Source of the DNA: JANNBN01 sp963763885
Lineage (GTDB): Bacteria > Actinomycetota > Acidimicrobiia > Acidimicrobiales > JANYDT01
Assembly (NCBI GenBank): GCA_963763885.1
Contig: CAVXQD010000002.1
Span: 62,001-126,000, forward strand
Reading direction: 5' to 3'
DNA: 64,000 nt
The position numbers and the translations under genes are program-made. The notes beneath the pieces were generated by a model, which had not been told where the DNA came from, searched no databases, and saw only the letters and a program-made list of their open reading frames with translations. This document shows positions 34,582 through 42,894 of the stretch, piece by piece; position 1 is the first letter of the stretch, and every line of letters starts with the position of its first letter.

Positions 34582-35478
34582 ATGACTTCCCTGGCTGCAG
34601 AAGGAACGCATCACGATGCGTTCGAGGCGCAGGATTGGCTGCTGTACCTCGCCCCTGGCGTCATTTGGGGAACGTCGTTCCTTCTGATCGACGAAGGGCT
34701 GAACTCGTATCACCCGTTCGCCGTCACGTTCGCTCGCATCCTGCTGGGGTGCGTAGCGCTTGGTCTCGTGCCGGCCGCTCGACGGCCCGTGGCGCAGGCT
34801 GACTACGGACGGGTTGCAGCCGTCGGTATTACGTGGCTGGCGTTTCCGATGATGCTGTTCCCCATCGCACAGCAGCACATTGCGTCTGGGCTGGCTGGCA
34901 TGTTGAACGGCTCCATCACGATCTTTGCGGCGGTTGTTTCTTCGGTTCTGCTCCGCCGTCTTCCCGGGCGTGCGCAACTGTTGGGCCTTTTGGTCGGCGT
35001 CGTCGGCGTGGTGCTGCTCGGTATCCCTTCGCTCAACGAAGGCGGCACCAAGTTCACCTCTGCGCTCCTGGTTGTTGTGGCGTGTGCGTCTTACGGAGTG
35101 GCGGTCACATTGGCGGTTCCGTTGACGCAGAAGTACGGGAGCATGCCCGTGTTCTGGCGTGCGCAGTTGGTGTCGGTGGTGCTCACTGCCCCGTTCGGCA
35201 TTCACGGCCTCACCGGTGGACGGTCTTCGTTCGAACTTCGGCCCACGCTTGCCTTGGTGTTCCTCGGAGTCATGGGAACCGCGGTTGCGTTTGTGTGTAT
35301 GACAAAACTGGGTGCGCGTGTCGGTAGTACCCGTAGTGCGTCGCTCACGTACTTCGAAGCCGTGTTTGCGTTGGTCGTGGGTGCCGTGGTGTTGCGCGAG
35401 CCGGTAATCGCGATGGAAGTTGCCGGTTGCGGTGTCCTGCTCCTTGGAGCCTGGCTCTCTTCGCGTGCCGGCCGGTAG
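34582..35478 (+). CDS. EamA/DMT-family transporter
   Basis: A 298-residue membrane protein with about ten hydrophobic helices in two EamA repeats: WLLYLAPGVIWGTSFLLIDEGL to LLGIPSL, and SALLVVVACASYGVAVTLAV to VLLLGAWL. TYFEAVFALVVGAVVLREP is the conserved end of the second repeat. Family members export amino acids or other metabolites. It follows ilvN by 96 bp, a gap that holds a small hairpin (CGTGCAG/CTGCACG, 34502-34526), so export of branched-chain amino acids is possible but unproven. Confidence 0.9.
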   Translation: MTSLAAEGTHHDAFEAQDWLLYLAPGVIWGTSFLLIDEGLNSYHPFAVTFARILLGCVALGLVPAARRPVAQADYGRVAAVGITWLAFPMMLFPIAQQHIASGLAGMLNGSITIFAAVVSSVLLRRLPGRAQLLGLLVGVVGVVLLGIPSLNEGGTKFTSALLVVVACASYGVAVTLAVPLTQKYGSMPVFWRAQLVSVVLTAPFGIHGLTGGRSSFELRPTLALVFLGVMGTAVAFVCMTKLGARVGSTRSASLTYFEAVFALVVGAVVLREPVIAMEVAGCGVLLLGAWLSSRAGR

Positions 35479-35525
35479 CTGGCTGTTCCGTCGAGTCTGC
35501 TCGCCGAGGACATCGTGTGCCCGCA

Positions 35526-35606
35526 GACTTCGCGGCACTTCAGCACGTTCGCGGCCTTTCTACAGGATGCCTCAGGTCCGCGAACGCGCGTGAGTGCCGC
35601 GAAGTC
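35526..35606. repeat. 81-bp foldback with 14-bp perfect arms
   Basis: GACTTCGCGGCACT (35526-35539) is repeated inverted as AGTGCCGCGAAGTC (35593-35606). An inner pair, CGTTCGCGG and CCGCGAACG, extends the fold after a short bulge. It lies between two convergent genes, so it may be a bidirectional terminator or a REP/MITE-like element. There is no T tract. Confidence 0.8.
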
Positions 35607-35618
35607 CCGCCCGGGTAG

Positions 35619-36092
35619 CTACTTGATGAGTTTGTAGGCGCCCCGGCTGACCGTGAAGCCCCTTTTCGGCCCAGAGGTGGTGACGCAGGTGACGCCCGAT
35701 GCGGCTGAGGTGCAGCTGATGCGGCCCCGTTTGACGGACTTTCCGTACGCAAGAACGGTGCATCCGTCTGCCACACACAGTGGACCGATGTCGCCTCGAC
35801 AACCACCCACCCCGACGGTGTTGGTGACCTTGGTGCCGACCATCTTCGAGGACACAAATGCTTCGGATGGGATCCAGTCCAGTTCACAATCGCTCGGACG
35901 TTTCGGCGGGTTCTTCCACGTGGCCGTCTCCACAAGACAGTCCGCCACCGTCTCGTTTTCGTACTCGTACAGCAAGCAATCGATGTTCTTCGATGGCGTG
36001 GTGAAGTTGATGTCGGCGGCGTTCGCCTGGATGGCGGGCTGCAGACCGGCAACCAGGATCGTGAGGGCAAATAGGGCAGCGATCCGGTGCAT
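35619..36092 (-). CDS. Exported cysteine-rich protein, DUF6636-like
   Basis: A 157-residue protein with a signal peptide (about 1-25, MHRIAALFALTILVAGLQP, cleavage near ANA-AD). The mature domain has an even set of cysteines and the pattern FTTPSKNIDCLLY, ETATW, PSDCELDW, GPLCVADGCTVLAYG, RGRISCTSAASGVTC and GFTVSRGAYKLI. That arrangement (NI-x-C, YG, GVTC, GF-x-x-SR-x-x-Y) resembles the DUF6636 family of secreted actinobacterial proteins. Function is unknown. Disulfides are expected outside the cell. Confidence 0.75.
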   Translation of the reverse strand: MHRIAALFALTILVAGLQPAIQANAADINFTTPSKNIDCLLYEYENETVADCLVETATWKNPPKRPSDCELDWIPSEAFVSSKMVGTKVTNTVGVGGCRGDIGPLCVADGCTVLAYGKSVKRGRISCTSAASGVTCVTTSGPKRGFTVSRGAYKLIK

Positions 36093-36228
36093 GGCTCCGA
36101 TGGTACCGATGAGTGCACGCGTCTCCTAGGCGTGTGGGGCTGCATTCAGTCGAACCGGTCACCACCGTTGAACAGCTCTTCACCGATCCGGAAGGCGCGT
36201 GCGGCACCGGTCGCAGTAGGTTGCGCTC

Positions 36229-37044
36229 ATGGCTGACCCAGTACCTGTTCGACTTGGAGTTCGACCCGACCGAAGTGCAGATGAGTTTGATCTGCCGTCG
36301 TTGATGGAGCGTCTCAACGCGGCATTGCGCCTGCGGACCACGCCGATCGGCATGAAGCTGTTTGAAACCGTGGCCGAGATGGAGGCCATTCCCAAGGTTC
36401 GGCGCCCAACTGCGATTCACACCACGGACCAGATTGTGGGTCAGGCAGCCCGACTCGGATGGACCGTTGGGATCACCTCTGAGGATCTCGTTGGCCCGCA
36501 GTGCTCGACGGTGATTGGACTTACGCCACGGTCCGAGGAGTGGTTGAGCGGAAAGCAGATGAACGGCGTTTGGTTCTCCTCAATCGAGGATGCCGCTGCC
36601 CACCAGGAGGCCATGGACTGTGTTCCGTTCGGCAAGTACCAGGCGATGGCAGTGTCGCCTTTGGCGAGCGGTCGATTGAACCCGCCAGACATCTGCCTCA
36701 TCTACGCCACGCCTGCGCAAATGATTCTCCTGATCAACGGATTGCAGTGGAGTGGCTTTCGCAAACTCGAATGGGGCTGCGTTGGCGAGTCTGCGTGCGC
36801 CGACTCGTGGGGGCGGGCGTTGGCAACGGGGGAGCCGTCTCTCTCCATTCCATGTTTTGCCGAGCGTCGTTATGGCGGGGTGATGGAGGACGAACTGCTG
36901 ATGGCAATGCCCCCGTCGTATTTGCCCGGAGCGGTGGACGGTCTAGAAGCGTTGGCCCGCAACGGACTTCGCTACCCCATCCCGCCCTACGGCGTCCAAA
37001 GCGATGCAGCGGCCGGACTTGGCCGCAGCTACCCAAACCGCTAA
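36229..37044 (+). CDS. DUF169 domain-containing protein
   Basis: A 271-residue protein. LNAALRLRTTPIGMKL starts a DUF169 domain (about 25-260). CSTVIGLTP, CVPFGKYQAMAVSPLA, LIYATPAQMILLINGLQW, GESACADSW and ERRYGGVMEDELLMAMP are typical conserved blocks. Several cysteines are conserved but no enzymatic role is established for the family. The stop overlaps the stop of the convergent thioredoxin-like gene (37041-37044). Confidence 0.83.
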   Translation: MADPVPVRLGVRPDRSADEFDLPSLMERLNAALRLRTTPIGMKLFETVAEMEAIPKVRRPTAIHTTDQIVGQAARLGWTVGITSEDLVGPQCSTVIGLTPRSEEWLSGKQMNGVWFSSIEDAAAHQEAMDCVPFGKYQAMAVSPLASGRLNPPDICLIYATPAQMILLINGLQWSGFRKLEWGCVGESACADSWGRALATGEPSLSIPCFAERRYGGVMEDELLMAMPPSYLPGAVDGLEALARNGLRYPIPPYGVQSDAAAGLGRSYPNR

Positions 37045-37544
37045 TTCGCTGGTTCGTGGATCAGCGTCGCAATTGCGAAGCCCAGCGCAAGGTCGTCGAT
37101 TGAGCCGAAGTGGTGCAACCTCAGCGTGCCCTGCCGATCGAAGAGCAGCAAGGTTGGCGTCCCTTGCAGATCGTAGGTGTGCATTGTGTATGGAATTGGA
37201 TGCGGTGAACGATTGGGCGGCGTTGGTTCGTCGACCGCTATTGGGAACGTGATCCGGTTCTCGTGCAGGAAGGCCTTGAGTACTTCGGTTTGCCCTTGAG
37301 CTCCGTGGTGTTCGAACACGGTGTGGAGCCCAACCACAACGACATCATCGCCTGCGAACTGATCGTGGACCCGTTGCGCCTGAGGCAACGCACGTGACAC
37401 GCAACCGGGGCAAAGCATCTGAAATGCCTCGACCACCACGACGCGTCCAGTCAGCGATGCGACTCCAAAGTCGGGTTGGCAGTTCAGCCATTCCTGTACG
37501 CGCCAGGGATGGGATGCAAAGGACCGAAGCGGATGGCTATTCAT
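37041..37544 (-). CDS. Thioredoxin-fold (TlpA/AhpC-like) protein
   Basis: A 167-residue cytoplasmic thioredoxin-like protein. VVVVEAFQMLCPGCVSRALPQ has the redox motif CPGC at about residues 45-48 after the typical strand, and YDLQGTPTLLLFDRQGTLR supplies the cis-Pro segment. There is an insertion of about 40 residues around PNRSPHPIPYTMHT, as in TlpA/ResA relatives. No signal peptide or anchor is seen. The partner protein is unknown. It is convergent with the DUF169 gene and 65 bp downstream of the oxygenase. Confidence 0.83.
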   Translation of the reverse strand: MNSHPLRSFASHPWRVQEWLNCQPDFGVASLTGRVVVVEAFQMLCPGCVSRALPQAQRVHDQFAGDDVVVVGLHTVFEHHGAQGQTEVLKAFLHENRITFPIAVDEPTPPNRSPHPIPYTMHTYDLQGTPTLLLFDRQGTLRLHHFGSIDDLALGFAIATLIHEPAN

Positions 37545-37609
37545 TGCGACTCAACTTTCTCGGCAATTTGGTGCGATTTCTCCTCCTCGGCGTGAGAAGT
37601 CGCACCAGA

Positions 37610-38566
37610 TCAGGTGACGGTGGAGACGAACTTCGACATCAAGTGGCGGCCGGCAAGGACCGGCTGGTACTTCGGTGACTCAGGTGCATCCAGGCATGAC
37701 GGAATGCACGAGATCTCTGCATCCCAGTTGGCGTTGTGGAAGAACACCACGGACTGACGGCGCGTCGACCCCGCGGCGTCAGGTGGCGGATTCACCACAC
37801 GATGCAGCGTGGAACGCCACCGGTCGTTGGTCCATCGTGCGAGACAGTCACCCACGTTGACAACGAATGCATCATCAACCGCATCCACGGGCACCCAGGT
37901 TCCGTCAAATGCTCGGACCTCAAGACCGCCGGGCTTCTGCTCTTGGCGCAAAACGGTCAGCGTGCCGTAGTCCGTGTGCGCTCCGGCGCGCAGTTGGCCG
38001 GGAAGGGGAGGAGTGGAGCTGTGGGGATAGTCCAGAAGGCGCAGTGCACTGGTATGTGCACTGATGAATTGCTGGAAGTAGTCCACGGGCTGGTGGAGCG
38101 CAATCGCCATCAGCGACATCACGTGTTCGCATAAGCGGCCCATCGCGTCGTAATACGCCTCCATCGCCTGACGAAACCGCGGTGGAGTTGACGGCCATAG
38201 GTTGGCGCTGCGAATCCACACCTCGTCAGGGTCGGACACCTCATGTGTCACGGCCGCAATGGGGCCGATGGAGTAGCTGTGCTTGCGGTCAGGTGGCGTG
38301 GTGTCGCCAAGCGATGAAGCCAGCCGCTCGACCTCGTATCCTTGGTATCCGTATGGGTAACCAGGGTGAGGCATAGCAACTGCGTTTCTGACCGCGTCTG
38401 GTTCATCGAAGAACGCCGCAGTGGCGTTCCACGCGTCGTTAACCACTGCAGGGTCAACACCGTGCCCGGTGATCTGAAAGAAGCCGACGTGCTCGCAGGC
38501 GTCGCCGATCTGCGCGGCCGCGTCTGGACTGCGCAGATCAATCACTGGCACCGTTGGCAGCAACAT
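37610..38566 (-). CDS. Isopenicillin N synthase-family 2-oxoglutarate/Fe(II) dioxygenase
   Basis: About 318 residues from ATG 38566; a GTG at 38575 is an alternative. PVIDLRSPDAAAQIGDACEHVGFFQITGHGV is the DIOX_N domain. The Fe(II) site is AGAHTDYGTLTVL (HxD) with a distal His in STLHRVVNPP, and RQSVVFFHNANWD contains the Arg-x-Ser of 2-oxoglutarate binding. The family hydroxylates or desaturates small molecules. No neighbour identifies the substrate. Confidence 0.9.
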   Translation of the reverse strand: MLLPTVPVIDLRSPDAAAQIGDACEHVGFFQITGHGVDPAVVNDAWNATAAFFDEPDAVRNAVAMPHPGYPYGYQGYEVERLASSLGDTTPPDRKHSYSIGPIAAVTHEVSDPDEVWIRSANLWPSTPPRFRQAMEAYYDAMGRLCEHVMSLMAIALHQPVDYFQQFISAHTSALRLLDYPHSSTPPLPGQLRAGAHTDYGTLTVLRQEQKPGGLEVRAFDGTWVPVDAVDDAFVVNVGDCLARWTNDRWRSTLHRVVNPPPDAAGSTRRQSVVFFHNANWDAEISCIPSCLDAPESPKYQPVLAGRHLMSKFVSTVT

Positions 38567-38617
38567 GATGAGCACGCTACTGCTGATGGATTCCAGGCGT
38601 GGAGTCGTCCCGCACGC

Positions 38618-39985
38618 TCAGTCGGTGGAGAGCGATGTGCCGTTGCTGGCAACCACTTTGGAGTACCAGAGGCCGGAGTCTTTGATTGTGCGAACCTGCG
38701 TGTCGAAGTCCACGTGGACAATGCCGAACCGCTTTTCGTAGCCAAACGCCCACTCGAAGTTGTCCATTAGGGACCACTGGTAATAGCCGTCGACCGGAGC
38801 GCCCGCGTCGATTGCTCGTTCAACCTCTCGAAGGTGTGTACGCAGATAATCAGTACGAAGATCATCGTGTACTGCGCCATCGGCGCTGACTCCGGTGGCG
38901 TACGCGCAGCCGTTCTCGGTGATTCTCATACGAGGAATGAGTGCTCCATACTCGCGGTGCCAGCGGACCAGCAGGTCTCCGATTCCCTGTGGATTGATGG
39001 ACCAGCCCATGTCCGTCAGGGGTCCCAGCGGGGTGATGGTTGCTCCCGTGCCGAGCCAATCGCCGGGGTCGTTGTCACCGGAAAGACGCCGGTGTCCAAC
39101 GCGAGCGTTGTTGTAAAAGTTGATCCCCAACCAGTCGATTGGTGTGGCATCAAGATCGCCGTCGTGGATAACGGAGGTGAGTGCGTCTCCCAGCGTGTCG
39201 AGCACAACCTGCGGATACTCGCCGCGGAGGATCGCGTCCATCCAGAATCGATTTTGCACGCCGTCGTACTGCGCCGCAGCGTTCATTTGGAATGGATCAG
39301 TGATGTCATCCACTGCGGGAAGGCTCTGGTTGAGCACCGGACCAACCTGTGCGCTCGGCGCAGCGGCCTTCAGCGCTTTGATTGCCAGATTGTGCGCCGC
39401 AACCGTGTGGTGTGCGGCGGCAACTGCTTGCTTGCGATCAACAACACCCGGCGCGTGGTGCCCCGTGCCGTAACCAAGCCAGGACACAACCCATGGCTCG
39501 TTGATTGGCGAAAAGTGACGGACCCGATCTCCGTACCGCTCTCCAATTGCGTACGCGTAGTCAGCAAAAGGCTGCAGGATGGCGCGCGACGGCCAACCGC
39601 CGGCGTCCTGCAGCGGTTGTGGGAGATCCCAGTGGTACAGCGTCAGGGCCGGTTCAATCCCTGACTCAAGGAGCGAGTCAACGAGGCGGTCATAGAAGTC
39701 GAAACCGCGCTCTTCGCGCTGGGCGTCCCCCTGCGGAAAGAGTCGTGACCATGCAACGCTGAATCGATACCCCTTCACGCCGAGCGACTTCATCAACGCC
39801 ACATCAGACTCCATCCGGTTGTAGTGATCGCAGGCAAAGACCCCCGAAGACTTGTCGGCGATTGCGCCAGGGACCTCACAGAAGGTGTCCCAAATGGATG
39901 GCCCTCGGCCGTCAGTGCTGGCGGCACCCTCAATTTGATACGACGAGGTGGCAACGCCCCAGATGAACGATTGCGGGAAGGTCAT
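38618..39985 (-). CDS. GH1 family beta-glucosidase
   Basis: A 455-residue GH1 enzyme. MTFPQSFIWGVATSSYQIEGA is a textbook start, so 39985 is chosen although the frame is open for 126 more codons. FSPINEPW places the acid/base at Glu163 and RITENG the nucleophile at Glu357. The substrate-site motif QIEGA and YHWDLPQPLQD are also intact. It is cytoplasmic. The start overlaps the stop of the TetR gene (ATGA), so the regulator and glycosidase form an operon. Confidence 0.96.
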   Translation of the reverse strand: MTFPQSFIWGVATSSYQIEGAASTDGRGPSIWDTFCEVPGAIADKSSGVFACDHYNRMESDVALMKSLGVKGYRFSVAWSRLFPQGDAQREERGFDFYDRLVDSLLESGIEPALTLYHWDLPQPLQDAGGWPSRAILQPFADYAYAIGERYGDRVRHFSPINEPWVVSWLGYGTGHHAPGVVDRKQAVAAAHHTVAAHNLAIKALKAAAPSAQVGPVLNQSLPAVDDITDPFQMNAAAQYDGVQNRFWMDAILRGEYPQVVLDTLGDALTSVIHDGDLDATPIDWLGINFYNNARVGHRRLSGDNDPGDWLGTGATITPLGPLTDMGWSINPQGIGDLLVRWHREYGALIPRMRITENGCAYATGVSADGAVHDDLRTDYLRTHLREVERAIDAGAPVDGYYQWSLMDNFEWAFGYEKRFGIVHVDFDTQVRTIKDSGLWYSKVVASNGTSLSTD

Positions 39986-40647
39986 GCGAGTCTCGATTTC
40001 GGTTTTTTTGGCGGTGACGCCTGTGCGGATGTACTGCTTGTGGCTGAAGCGGGGCTGACCATGCGGATGGCCAGTTCGAACGCCGGACGCATAGCGAACT
40101 GTGGGTCCAGCAACGCCTGGAGCTGGAGCCCATCCCATGCCCCAATGAGGATCTGCGCCCGACGCCGATCGTCGTTGGTGATGACTCGACCGCTGCGCTG
40201 CTTGCAGATGAGGTCGGCAAACTTGGCACGGGTCGTTGCATATCGGTCGACGAAATACTCGTGAGCGGGATGCGATGGCTCGATAGCTTCGGCCGACAGA
40301 ATGGTGAAGAGGCGTGAGGCGGTTGGATTCGCGCGGTTTATCCGTTCGATTTCCAGTAGCCACGCGCGCCAGTTCAGCGTGTTCTGCAGTTCGTCGCCTT
40401 CTCGTTCGCGCTGTCGTAGGAGTTCCAGCAAGATCATCGTCTTGTCGGAGAAGTGATGCTCCAAGCCAGCTGGAGTGAGATTGCAGGCGGCAGCGATCTC
40501 GCGGAACGAAGTGGCACCGAACCCTTGAATGGAGAACAGCTCTGTTGCTTGCTCCATGATAAGCACGCGGCGTTCTCTGCCCGGCTGGTACTCGCCTCGG
40601 CTGCGCTTCGGAAGACTCTCGACCGGCTGTGAATACCTGACATCCAT
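39982..40647 (-). CDS. TetR family transcriptional regulator
   Basis: A 221-residue protein. The N-terminal helix-turn-helix is IMEQATELFSIQGFGATSFREIAAACNLTPAGLEHHFSDKTMILLELL (about 30-77). The C-terminal ligand domain includes FVDRYATTRAKFADLICKQ and AWDGLQLQALLD. The Ser/Lys-rich tail is low-complexity. It overlaps the beta-glucosidase start by four bases, so it probably controls that gene in response to a sugar or glucoside. Confidence 0.92.
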   Translation of the reverse strand: MDVRYSQPVESLPKRSRGEYQPGRERRVLIMEQATELFSIQGFGATSFREIAAACNLTPAGLEHHFSDKTMILLELLRQREREGDELQNTLNWRAWLLEIERINRANPTASRLFTILSAEAIEPSHPAHEYFVDRYATTRAKFADLICKQRSGRVITNDDRRRAQILIGAWDGLQLQALLDPQFAMRPAFELAIRMVSPASATSSTSAQASPPKKPKSRLA

Positions 40648-40738
40648 CAGGTGTTCACCTTAATGCGAGCGCCGTCGCGGCGCAAGCGTTGCCCTCGTCC
40701 GGTGGACGCCGCTTGCCTTGAGAGAGTAAGAAGACCCG

Positions 40739-41854
40739 ATGCCAACTGTCGTCGATCGAGACATTGCCCTCATACGTGAACCGGCGGAAATCACTCCTCA
40801 GTGGCTCACTGCCACTTTGCGCGCCGAAGGATCGTTGCCTGTAGGCGGGTCGGTATCCACATTGGAAACCCAACTCATCGGAGAGGGCGTCGGAGTCCTC
40901 AGCCGCATTTTCCGGGTGACGCCGACGTACGCCGGTGCCAGCGATGGCGCGCCTGCCTCGGTGATCGTCAAGCTGGCAACGGACAACGAAGCAATCCGGT
41001 TCACTGCTGACATGCTGAGCGCGTTCAAACGCGAAATGGTGCTGTACTCCGAACTGGCTGACACGGTTCCGTTTACCACCCCACGGTGCTTCGCTGTTGT
41101 GCAGGCGACGGACAGTTCGGACTTCACACTGGTGATGGAAGATCTCAACGGAATGCGATTCCAAGATCAGTTGCTGGGCTCAACCTGGGCAGACACCGTC
41201 GCAGCGATTCGTGCCGTTGCGTCACTGCATGCGACATGGATGGACAAAGAGCACCCGTACCCTGAGCTGTATTTACCGCTGCTCAACGACGGCTACCTTG
41301 CAATTTTGCCGATGCTGTTTGATCAGAACTGGGCGGCAGCGCAAGAAGTATTCGCTGATCTGATGACCGATGAAATCAAAGCATTCGGGGATACATGGGG
41401 CACGCATTGCGCCTTCATGCTCACGAATCTGAATGCGCCGTACACAACCATGGCTCATGGTGACTGGCGCGCTGACAACGTGCTGTTCCACCCCGAGTCC
41501 GCCGGCGGCGCAGTTGTGGGGATCGACTTTCAGTTGCTCGGTGTTGGCTGCGGCACGTACGACGTGGCGTACTACGTGTCTCAGTCGGTCGACCCGCATG
41601 AACGCGCCGGACGCGATCGCGAACTTGTCCAGGTGTATGTGGACGCACTGCAGGAAGGCGGTGTCGACGCTGACTTCGACACGGTCTGGAATCAGTACCG
41701 CATCGGCTTGTTGTTCTGCCTCTGCTACCCCGTAAATGGGGGCGTGGGCTACGGAGAGATGGCTGAACGCGGGCAACGCCTCATGAGATCGATGTTTATG
41801 CGAGCTTCATCGGCGATCCTTGATACAAACGCTCTGGAACTGTTGGAGAAGTAG
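40739..41854 (+). CDS. Phosphotransferase (aminoglycoside/ecdysteroid kinase-like fold)
   Basis: A 371-residue small-molecule kinase. Nucleotide-side features include ASVIVKLATDNEAIRF (Lys) and LVMEDLNGM. The catalytic Brenner motif is MAHGDWRADNVLF and the metal motif VVGIDFQLLGVGCGTYDVAYY. These define the APH/EcKinase-like superfamily. Acidimicrobial genomes hold many such paralogs of unknown substrate. An AAGACCCG context precedes the ATG; no operon partner. Confidence 0.85.
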   Translation: MPTVVDRDIALIREPAEITPQWLTATLRAEGSLPVGGSVSTLETQLIGEGVGVLSRIFRVTPTYAGASDGAPASVIVKLATDNEAIRFTADMLSAFKREMVLYSELADTVPFTTPRCFAVVQATDSSDFTLVMEDLNGMRFQDQLLGSTWADTVAAIRAVASLHATWMDKEHPYPELYLPLLNDGYLAILPMLFDQNWAAAQEVFADLMTDEIKAFGDTWGTHCAFMLTNLNAPYTTMAHGDWRADNVLFHPESAGGAVVGIDFQLLGVGCGTYDVAYYVSQSVDPHERAGRDRELVQVYVDALQEGGVDADFDTVWNQYRIGLLFCLCYPVNGGVGYGEMAERGQRLMRSMFMRASSAILDTNALELLEK

Positions 41855-41880
41855 CTGGCTGGGCTGCAGCCGCACAGCTG

Positions 41881-42714
41881 TTACACGGCAGCCCACAGAT
41901 CTGGCAGCGGGTCCCGGCCAAGACTTGTTCGCCTGGCAACAAGTCCAACGGTCACGACTGGTAGAGATGCGGGCGGTACAAGGGCGCGAACTCGCTGTCC
42001 AAGCGCGCTCGCGTCGACCACCAGTTTCGGAACAACAGCCACCCCTGACCCCATCGCCGCAAGCGCGAGAACTTCTTCGTTGGTCTCGGCTTCACGGATC
42101 TCAACATCGGTGCCAAGGTGGCGGCGAACCCACCGCTCTGAAACTTCGCGCAGCAGGCCTTGGCGGGACAACAAGAGCGTGTGGCCCGCGAAATTCTTTA
42201 CGTCGGGAGTTGCCACCGCAACCATCGGGGTGGTGAGAAGCGGGTGCGACACCAAACCTGCTGGAAGACGCGCAGGGAGTGGTGCAATTGCCACGTCGAC
42301 CGAACCATCAAGTACTGCAGGCAGCGCAGCGCCAGCCGAGCCGGTTCGTAGGTCAACCTGCACGTCGGGGCGAGCACGGCGAAAGCGAGCGAAAAGCGGC
42401 GGCGCGATGAGCTGGCTTGCGGTGACAGTGCAGAACACGCTGAGCTGGCTGGCCTCGTTGGTACGCGCACGGATGATCACCTGATCCCAGTCGTCCACGA
42501 GTTGCTGCAACGAATCGAAAACGTCTGCAGCGTCTGGGGCTGCCCGGACTGATCGTGCCTCACGAACAAACAGTGGCCGACCTACGGCTTGCTCGACGCG
42601 TTGCACCGCACGAGAAACCGTTGACTGGCTGACGTGCAGGTCTCGTGCCACAACGCCGAAGCTTGGTCTGTTTCGGGCCGCGATTGTCAGGCGGATGTCT
42701 TCCAGTTCTGGCAC
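41881..42714 (-). CDS. ilvY: LysR-type regulator, IlvY-like
   Basis: A 277-residue LysR regulator from GTG 42714. The HTH is FGVVARDLHVSQSTVSRAVQRVEQAVGRPLFVRE. The effector domain begins LSVFCTVTASQLIAPPLFARFR, closely resembling E. coli IlvY (LHIFCSVTA...LPPILDRFR), and it is divergent from ilvC, exactly the IlvY/ilvC arrangement. IlvY activates ilvC in response to acetolactate and acetohydroxybutyrate. Orthology is inferred from similarity plus synteny. Confidence 0.82.
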   Translation of the reverse strand: MPELEDIRLTIAARNRPSFGVVARDLHVSQSTVSRAVQRVEQAVGRPLFVREARSVRAAPDAADVFDSLQQLVDDWDQVIIRARTNEASQLSVFCTVTASQLIAPPLFARFRRARPDVQVDLRTGSAGAALPAVLDGSVDVAIAPLPARLPAGLVSHPLLTTPMVAVATPDVKNFAGHTLLLSRQGLLREVSERWVRRHLGTDVEIREAETNEEVLALAAMGSGVAVVPKLVVDASALGQRVRALVPPASLPVVTVGLVARRTSLGRDPLPDLWAAV

Positions 42715-42894
42715 CAGGCCAGCCTATGTGCGTTTGGCTGACTGATGCACAAAACGGATCAGTGTCGTTCGATATATGCACTTTACGCATGGGTCTGAAA
42801 CCCGCACACTGAATTGTCCCGAATTTCGGGTCAGCCAATTTCGACGCACGGCAACGTTCGTCCACTTTTGCAAGCCACCACAAGGAGCACTCCC
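42715..42894. promoter_or_regulatory. ilvY-ilvC divergent control region
   Basis: A 180-bp region between divergent regulator and target. It contains a perfect odd palindrome CCCGAATTTCGGG (42818-42830) and a separated inverted pair CAGTGT (about 42765) and ACACTG (about 42806). Either could be part of the regulator operator; LysR sites usually show T-N11-A. AAGGAG lies just before ilvC. Confidence 0.5.

Noticed and set aside
33976..35538. 520-codon minus-strand open frame opposite ilvN and the EamA gene
   Set aside because: It is antisense to two clearly conserved genes, its composition (R, H, Q, N rich) is that of a shadow frame, and it crosses the intergenic gap.
39986..40363. Upstream extension of the GH1 frame by 126 codons
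   Set aside because: It overlaps the TetR gene, is Arg/His/Ser-rich and precedes a textbook GH1 N-terminus with ATGA coupling.
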